Shown here piece by piece: positions 14,073 through 19,110 of a DNA stretch of 19,110 nucleotides. The stretch comes from Dehalococcoidia bacterium UBA6627. GTDB taxonomy: Bacteria; Chloroflexota; Dehalococcoidia; UBA2979. Within the stretch, counting starts at the first letter, position 1, and each line of letters opens with the position of its first letter. The stretch lies in assembly GCA_002455955.1 (NCBI GenBank), contig DKLZ01000085.1, positions 1-19,110 of the forward strand, written 5' to 3'. The notes below the pieces were generated by a model that worked only from the letters and a program-made list of their open reading frames with translations, did no database searches and was not told where the DNA came from. The position numbers and the translations under genes are program-made.

Positions 14073-15271
14073 GAGTGACCTCCAGTACCGGCGGTTGAAT
14101 CAGGGCTAAGAATCAACGAAGCATGCATATCCAGGATGCCACCCTGACAACTGACAAGAACAGTCGAATGGTCTTTCACTTGGTGGTCACCACCTTGCCC
14201 CCTGGTTTGAATCACTGCCTCTGACAATGGCGTCATACCCCACATGTAGTAACTCGAAAGTTCACCACCACCGGTATTTGTGGGGTGAGAGCCGCCAGGC
14301 CCTAGTTTGCCATCCTCAACGAACGGACCACCTTCGCCTTTAGGTGCAAAACCGTAGTCCTCCAAAGTGACAAGGGTCGTGTAGGTATAGCAGTCATAAA
14401 GTTCACGAACATCGATATCTTTTGGACCTACTCCAGCCATGGCATAAGCAGTTTCACCAGCCTGAATAGCACCAGTGTTCACTTCATACTCTGCCCCAGC
14501 ATGACGAGGATTACCTGGATGCCCTTGCCCCATACCAATGACGTATGCCGGTGGTTGTTTTAGATCTTTCGCCCGTTCACGACTCGTAACGATAACGGCT
14601 ATCGCACCGTTCGTAACGAGTGTGCAGTCAAGCAAATGGAAAGGTTCAACAATCCATCGCGAATTGTGGTAATCGTCGAGAGTCATCTCACCGCGTTGCA
14701 TCGCGATCGGATTCAGTTGTGCCCATTTGCGCGTCGAAACTGCAACCGCACCGAGTTGATCCTGTGTCGTTCCATAAAGTGCCATATGTCGACGCGCAGC
14801 AAGTGCATAACCCGTATTCGCGCCGAAGTGGCCATAATAGCTATGCAAACTCGGCATGCCGGTAACCTTCCGATCAGCGCCACCATATGCAGCACCAGCA
14901 CTACCCCCACGAAGTGGATCGTCAGCAAATACACAAACAACAACGTTTGCAAGTCCAGATTGAACAGCGAGAGATGCGTATTGCACCATCTGCCCAGCAG
15001 TCGAACCGCGTCCATCCATCTTCGTTTGAAGACGAACATTTTCAAGGCCAAGTGCCTTCTGCAGATCAGGTTGTAGATTTCCCATGATGCCAGGATTGAC
15101 CAAAATGCCATCTACGTCGGACTTGTCCAGTCCTGCATCTGTAATAGCATTGCGGACAGCAATCGCTGCAAGTCCAGTCGAGCTGTAGGTATATTCACGA
15201 GTCATCTCTGTCATACCAAGGCCAACGATTGCACCACCACCTGATGGATTAAAGCTCGCGTTGAAAGTCAT
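14069..15271 (-). CDS. thiolase-superfamily, lipid-transfer-protein-like enzyme (possible Ltp2-type aldolase)
   Basis: A 400-residue thiolase-fold protein of the SCP-x/lipid-transfer group. N-terminal AIVGLGMTEMTREYTYSST, middle AALAARRHM-like helix, and VEPFHLLDCTLVTNGAIAVIV (208-228) are typical. The usual nucleophilic Cys segment reads DGRGSTAGQM (86-95) and has no cysteine. The usual GHPxGASG segment reads SSYYMWGMTP (339-348), so the catalytic His is replaced by tyrosine. LYDCYTYTTLVTLEDYGF (291-308) holds further tyrosines. This pattern matches Ltp2-type retro-aldolases, where two tyrosines are catalytic and a DUF35 partner is needed. A classic thiolase reaction is therefore unlikely. 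The ATG has AAGGAG seven bases upstream. The gene heads the minus-strand run. Confidence 0.85.
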   Translation of the reverse strand: MTFNASFNPSGGGAIVGLGMTEMTREYTYSSTGLAAIAVRNAITDAGLDKSDVDGILVNPGIMGNLQPDLQKALGLENVRLQTKMDGRGSTAGQMVQYASLAVQSGLANVVVCVFADDPLRGGSAGAAYGGADRKVTGMPSLHSYYGHFGANTGYALAARRHMALYGTTQDQLGAVAVSTRKWAQLNPIAMQRGEMTLDDYHNSRWIVEPFHLLDCTLVTNGAIAVIVTSRERAKDLKQPPAYVIGMGQGHPGNPRHAGAEYEVNTGAIQAGETAYAMAGVGPKDIDVRELYDCYTYTTLVTLEDYGFAPKGEGGPFVEDGKLGPGGSHPTNTGGGELSSYYMWGMTPLSEAVIQTRGQGGDHQVKDHSTVLVSCQGGILDMHASLILSPDSTAGTGGHS

Positions 15272-15321
15272 ATCTCTGCTCCTTAAAGCGGTATGTCATC
15301 ATAGCGACTCTTAGTAATCCG

Positions 15322-15327
15322 TATAAT
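15322..15327 (+). promoter_or_regulatory. -10 element of the slipin gene
   Basis: TATAAT, a perfect -10 hexamer, lies in the 105-base divergent gap between the thiolase-like gene and the slipin gene, about 50 bases before the slipin ATG. No convincing -35 lies at 16-18 bases. On the other strand TATGAT (15303-15298) is a weaker -10 candidate for the thiolase-like gene. Confidence 0.4.
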
Positions 15328-15376
15328 GAATCGAGCGAAATATTTACCTGGCAGTGCAAGATAGATAGTAGGAACA

Positions 15377-16267
15377 ATGTTCTTCATCAGTATCGTGAAA
15401 CAATATGAACGTGCTGTAGTGTTCCGCCTCGGACGATATATCGGTACGAAAGGACCAGGACTTGTAATCTTGATCCCATTTCTCGACCGCGGAATCAGGA
15501 TCGATCAGAGAGAAGTGGTCCTCGACGAACCTGCACAGTCCTCAATTACCAAAGATAATGCCTTGGTCGATATTGATTTCGTTGTCTATATGCGTGTCGT
15601 AGATCCCGAAGCAGCAGTGATTAACATCAACAATTACACACGTGCCGTGCGAAACATGGCAACAACAACTCTGCGATCGGTTATTGGTGACATAACTGTC
15701 GAAGAAGTCTTGTCTCAGCGGGAAACAATCAACAAGCGCCTTCAAGAAAAACTTTCTCAAGAGACCACTCGTTGGGGGGTCGAAGTAAAGGCAATCGAAA
15801 TTCGAGAGGTCGTACCGGAACCCGACATTCAAAATGCAATGACTCGTCTCCTGACGGCTGACCGAACGAAGCGTGCTGAAATCACTGAATCTGAAGGACA
15901 ACGACAATCAGCAATCAACGTCGCCGAAGGATCGAAACAGGCGGCTATCTTAGAAGCTGAAGGTTCCCGTGAATCACAAATTCTTGAGGCTGAAGGTGGC
16001 CGTCAGGCCGCAATCTTGAATGCAGAAGGATTTTCCACCGCACTAGAGCGGATTAATGAGGCGGCCACAGGTGCCAGTTCAAACACAATGGGCTTGCAAT
16101 ACCTAGAAATGATGCGGCGCCTTGGCGAAGGTGAATCAACGAAGTGGATCATGCCGATGGATCTCGCGTCTATCGCTGGACCGATCGCTGGCGCACTGGA
16201 GGGTCTGACTCAGCGCAACAGCGATAACAATTCGGGGATCGATCAGGGTGATCATAGCGACCGTTAG
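15377..16267 (+). CDS. SPFH/band 7 protein, slipin type
   Basis: A 296-residue slipin-like SPFH protein; family members build oligomeric membrane-associated scaffolds and often work with NfeD proteases. The signature QYERAVVFRLGRYIGTKGPGLVILIPFLDRGIRID starts at residue 9, followed by the band 7 domain to about 160. EVVPEPDIQNAM leads to the usual charged, Ala/Glu-rich repeat helix (165-220, with several AEG-x-R/K-x-A/S copies). The tail is polar (SDNNSGIDQ). Most slipins carry one or more hydrophobic N-terminal segments; here only MFFISIV precedes the domain. The frame is closed by a stop at 15362, so no longer start exists. GTAGGA serves the ATG. The partner nfeD is convergent rather than in the same operon. 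Confidence 0.93.
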   Translation: MFFISIVKQYERAVVFRLGRYIGTKGPGLVILIPFLDRGIRIDQREVVLDEPAQSSITKDNALVDIDFVVYMRVVDPEAAVININNYTRAVRNMATTTLRSVIGDITVEEVLSQRETINKRLQEKLSQETTRWGVEVKAIEIREVVPEPDIQNAMTRLLTADRTKRAEITESEGQRQSAINVAEGSKQAAILEAEGSRESQILEAEGGRQAAILNAEGFSTALERINEAATGASSNTMGLQYLEMMRRLGEGESTKWIMPMDLASIAGPIAGALEGLTQRNSDNNSGIDQGDHSDR

Positions 16268-16301
16268 GAATCACGGCGTCTAAAACTCTGTCTGTAAATA
16301 G

Positions 16302-16339
16302 CAGGCATCGGGAAACGAGTCAGAGTTCCCGAGTGCCTG
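16302..16339. terminator. hairpin between convergent slipin and nfeD genes
   Basis: The 13-base arm at 16302-16314 (CAGGCATCGGGAA) pairs with 16326-16339 with a single bulged G and an 11-base loop, a long GC-rich stem. It lies between the two convergent stop codons and covers the last bases of nfeD. No T run follows on either strand, so it may act as a bidirectional but imperfect terminator or as a 3'-end stabiliser. Confidence 0.45.
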
Positions 16340-17489
16340 TCTCAGCAGTCGGTGCCCAATACTTTCGAGCGAGCAAAAACAATATCACTGCGACAAATAA
16401 GGCAATGGTGCCAAAGACAATCCCGGTAGCGACCATCACCCGCTGAAAACTGAGTTCGGTTGACGCCTGACCAAGTGCAATTGTTTGCCCCAGAACAAGA
16501 GCAGTCACACCACCGGTTGCGAAAATTCCTCCTCCGCCGAGAGTGAATTCCAAAATCAACAGTATGATTCCAAGCACAATAAATGCGATTGCAGCTTCGC
16601 CAGGCAGTAACGTACCAATACCAAGGAATGACGCGATCAACGCTATCAAACCAGCAACACCAGGAAAGATGTTCCCGGGCGAAAGAAATTCGATCGCAAT
16701 GCCTGCAAGTCCCGCAAGAAATAGTAGCGAAAACACAGTTGGGCTGCTCACAATACTCAATATTCGTTCATAGAAGTTCATCGGATTTTCAACCTGAACT
16801 GCGCCGAACACACCATCAAGCGGGATCTCAGTTCCATCGAGCAAGGTGACTGTTCGTTCATCGATATTTTCAAGTAGTCGATTAATATCCACAGCCTGGA
16901 GATCAACTACGTTTTGCGCGACAGCATCCGAAGCGCTAGCAGAGATCGCATTACGCACGGCCTTCTCAGCCCAGTCGCTATTACGACCTCGTAGTTCGGC
17001 TACACCTCGGGCAAATGCGACCGTATCGTTCTCGATTTTTTTACCTAATACCCCTTCGATATCTGCACCCGTACCACTAATAGGGGATGCGGCTCCTATC
17101 GTGGTGTTGGGAGCCATCGCCGCTATGTTTCCTGCCATCACAATAAAAGTGCCCGCTGAAATTGCTTCCGCACCTGGTGGACCCACCCAAGTGATCATGG
17201 GAACCTGCGCTGATTCGATATCTCCGACGATTCGCTTCATCGAATCGATCGAACCCCCTTTGGTATCAATGCGGATCACCACGGCACGCGCATTGGTATC
17301 TTCTGCATGAGTTACGCCACGCTCGATATATCGCTCAAGCACACCGTTGACGTCTCCTTCGTGAGTCAGAATATGTACAGCACGTGATGTGTCGTCAGGT
17401 GCACAACCGATTCCGATAAGACAGGCAACCACCGACATCAAAAGGGTAAGACTGTGCTTGATCGATTTTCTGGAAAAATTAGCCATCAC
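16320..17489 (-). CDS. NfeD-family membrane serine protease (ClpP-like domain)
   Basis: A 389-residue long-form NfeD (1b type), with an N-terminal ClpP-class serine protease domain outside the membrane and a C-terminal membrane domain. Residues 12-29 form a signal sequence ending in a possible lipobox (IGIGC, C29). The protease part contains RIDTKGGS (73-80) and GAEAISAGTFIVMAGNIA (106-123) with likely nucleophile S111, then KKIENDTVAFARG with likely base K151. The 40-residue spacing fits the archaeal stomatin-specific protease. About five membrane segments lie between 243 and 374. The chain ends 15 residues later, so the soluble OB-like NfeD domain common at the C-terminus is absent. The start may be GTG 17489 or ATG 17486. 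TATAAC (17519-17514) is a possible -10 about 28 bases upstream. Confidence 0.9.
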   Translation of the reverse strand: MMANFSRKSIKHSLTLLMSVVACLIGIGCAPDDTSRAVHILTHEGDVNGVLERYIERGVTHAEDTNARAVVIRIDTKGGSIDSMKRIVGDIESAQVPMITWVGPPGAEAISAGTFIVMAGNIAAMAPNTTIGAASPISGTGADIEGVLGKKIENDTVAFARGVAELRGRNSDWAEKAVRNAISASASDAVAQNVVDLQAVDINRLLENIDERTVTLLDGTEIPLDGVFGAVQVENPMNFYERILSIVSSPTVFSLLFLAGLAGIAIEFLSPGNIFPGVAGLIALIASFLGIGTLLPGEAAIAFIVLGIILLILEFTLGGGGIFATGGVTALVLGQTIALGQASTELSFQRVMVATGIVFGTIALFVAVILFLLARKYWAPTAETGTREL

Positions 17490-17609
17490 GATTAAGGATA
17501 GCCGCTAACGCAAGTTATACTCCCTTCATTGTCCGCTAATACGTCTCTCGGATCGTCAAATCGATCTAGACCGGGAATATAGAGGCTTACTAAAGCACTA
17601 AGGGGCATC

Positions 17610-19110
17610 GTGCGCACGATACAAGACGTTGCTGCCGATATCGGATTGAACTGGGAACAACTCGAACCTTATGGCCGGGATCGAGCAAAAGTGCCACTTA
17701 CCGCATTTCCAAAAGGAAACGATGGAAAACTAATCGTAGTAACTGCAATAACTCCAACTCCAGCAGGTGAAGGTAAGACTACAACCTCTATCGGGTTAAC
17801 GGATGGATTACGACAGCTGGGCAAAAACGCAACTCTTACAATTCGCCAACCTTCGTTAGGACCATTATTCGGGCGCAAAGGCGGTGGTACAGGAGGCGGG
17901 AAAGCAACTGTCCAACCGGCTAATGACATCAACCTTCACTTTACCGGTGACTTTCACGCGATCGAATCAGCTCACAATTTACTAGCTGCAATGGCAGATA
18001 ACGCAGCACGTAACGGTGACGTCGATCAGTTTGATCCGCAGCAAATTACATGGAGACGAGTGACTGACGCGGAGGACCGTGCACTACGACGTGTAATCAC
18101 TGGCGTCGGTGGTCGAGCCGATGGGCCATTGCGCGAAACCGGATTCGACATCTCTGCTGCATCCGAAATCATGGCGATCATGGCACTTGCGACAGATTAC
18201 ACCGACCTCCGCGATCGCCTAAGTAATATCGTGGTGGGCTGGACCAACGACCGGCAGCCTGTAACTGCAGGAGATATTAATTCTGTCGGTTCGATGATGG
18301 TGCTACTTAAAGATGCATTAAAGCCAAATCTCGTACAGACAATCGAAGGCAACCCAGCAATTGTGCACACCGGTCCATTCGGAAATATCGCCCACGGATG
18401 CTCGTCAATTTTGGCAGATCGGCTTGCAATGAGCCTCAGTGATTTTGTCATCACTGAGGCAGGATTCGGAGCAGATCTCGGATTCGAAAAGTTCATGGAC
18501 ATTAAAGTTAGACAAGGTGGTGCGAAACCATCTGCCGCAGTTGTCGTTGCGACAGTACGAGGGTTGAAGTGGCATGGCGGCGTGAAGTCGACCGAACTTA
18601 ACAACCCAAACACTGAAGCGGTGAACATAGGCAGCGCGAATCTCCGTCATGCCATCCATATCGTGAACCGCTACGGTTTACCAGCTGTAGTGGCAATCAA
18701 TCGTTTCCCAGACGATAGTCCTGATGAAATCGCTGAAGTGCGCCGCGCTGCAATTGAAGCCGGCGCACTAGCAGCCGTTGAAGCGAAAGGCTTCGCAGAA
18801 GGCGGCTCCGGAATGACTGAACTAGCAGAGGTGGTGATCGACGCGGTAGAGCATCATCGTGCAGACGTTCGCCTTATGTACGACGATGACGACAGCATCA
18901 TTACGAAGGTAGAAACTCTTGCTTCACAACTCTACAAGGCGAGTAACACAACCTGGGGACCGATGACACGGACCACAGCACGTCGCTTTCAGGACAATGG
19001 TTGGGACTTTCCTATTTGCATTGCGAAAACGCACCTATCGATATCAGCAAATCCACAGCTACGCGGTGCACCTGAAGGTCACACATTCCCTGTGACGGAA
19101 CTTCGAATAG
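17610..19110 (+). CDS. fhs: formate-tetrahydrofolate ligase (3' end outside window)
   Basis: Formate-THF ligase makes 10-formyl-THF from formate, ATP and tetrahydrofolate, feeding purine synthesis and one-carbon metabolism. The frame is open for 500 codons to the window end; the family has about 555, so some 55 are missing. Signatures: ATP loop TPTPAGEGKTTTSIGL (48-63), RQPSLGPLFGRKGGGTGGG (79-97), DINLHFTGDFHAIESAHNLL (106-125), GFEKFMDIK, and at the end ICIAKTHLSISANPQ plus TFPVTELRI. The start is GTG at 17610: a stop lies in frame at 17580, no ATG occurs between, and AAGGGG (17600-17605) lies just upstream. TATAGA (17578-17583) is a possible -10. The gene is divergent from nfeD across 120 bases. 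Confidence 0.95.
   Translation, partial: MRTIQDVAADIGLNWEQLEPYGRDRAKVPLTAFPKGNDGKLIVVTAITPTPAGEGKTTTSIGLTDGLRQLGKNATLTIRQPSLGPLFGRKGGGTGGGKATVQPANDINLHFTGDFHAIESAHNLLAAMADNAARNGDVDQFDPQQITWRRVTDAEDRALRRVITGVGGRADGPLRETGFDISAASEIMAIMALATDYTDLRDRLSNIVVGWTNDRQPVTAGDINSVGSMMVLLKDALKPNLVQTIEGNPAIVHTGPFGNIAHGCSSILADRLAMSLSDFVITEAGFGADLGFEKFMDIKVRQGGAKPSAAVVVATVRGLKWHGGVKSTELNNPNTEAVNIGSANLRHAIHIVNRYGLPAVVAINRFPDDSPDEIAEVRRAAIEAGALAAVEAKGFAEGGSGMTELAEVVIDAVEHHRADVRLMYDDDDSIITKVETLASQLYKASNTTWGPMTRTTARRFQDNGWDFPICIAKTHLSISANPQLRGAPEGHTFPVTELRI

Noticed and set aside
16846..17310. Plus-strand open frame of about 154 codons inside nfeD
   Set aside because: It is antisense to the protease domain, low in complexity, and has no ribosome-binding site or recognisable motif.
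1..19110. Mobile element, prophage or CRISPR content
   Set aside because: I saw no transposase, integrase, terminal repeats, target duplications or regularly spaced repeats. The genes read as chromosomal housekeeping and catabolic functions.

Overview
The window reads as a compact bacterial chromosome segment of roughly balanced base composition (judged by eye). It holds 19 protein genes and one tRNA, has no gap above about 300 bases without a gene, and shows no insertion sequence, CRISPR array or rRNA. The gene set suggests a free-living bacterium: a PAC2-family protein, an L-2-hydroxyglutarate oxidase, a DUF35/thiolase-like pair, a D-threonine-aldolase-fold enzyme, an Eis-like acetyltransferase, ThuA-like and metal-dependent DinB-like proteins, an SPFH protein and an NfeD protease. 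The single SOS box is of the GAAC-N4-GTTC type used by Gram-positive-type LexA. My best guess is Chloroflexota, possibly a marine SAR202/Dehalococcoidia-like lineage, with Actinomycetota as the alternative. This is inference from gene content, not a phylogenetic result.

Left part (1-5004, all + strand): the 3' part of lumazine synthase (ribH), a small single-pass membrane protein, DNA polymerase IV (dinB) preceded by a perfect LexA-type operator, a MerR/excisionase-type regulator with a helical C-terminal domain, a HAD hydrolase, and the beta sliding clamp (dnaN) behind its own good sigma-70 promoter. The translesion polymerase and the clamp it would need on DNA lie within 2 kb of each other. 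No dnaA or DnaA-box cluster is visible, so I do not call this an origin.

Middle part (5124-9661, + strand): two alpha/beta hydrolases flank a ThuA-like protein, followed by a DinB-like metal-binding four-helix protein and a PAC2-family protein with a TTG start and a perfect Shine-Dalgarno. The first four resemble a small catabolic or detoxification group, but no substrate can be named from sequence.

Right-middle part (9688-15271, - strand): in transcription order, a thiolase-like protein and a DUF35 zinc-ribbon/OB protein overlap by 4 bp. Next come an Eis-like GNAT acetyltransferase and a DSD1-type PLP enzyme, coupled by a 9-bp gap. A tRNA-Leu(CAA) and L-2-hydroxyglutarate oxidase (lhgO) follow. 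The thiolase-like protein lacks the nucleophilic cysteine and carries tyrosines at Ltp2-like positions. The PLP enzyme has Tyr where the family's zinc-ligand His is expected. Both are candidates for unusual chemistry.

Right end (15377-19110): an SPFH/slipin protein (+) and an NfeD-type membrane serine protease (-) face each other across a hairpin. This is the classic slipin/NfeD partnership in an unusual convergent arrangement, and each partner lacks an end domain that is common in the family. The window closes with the first 500 codons of formate-tetrahydrofolate ligase (fhs), which starts with GTG and is divergent from nfeD.
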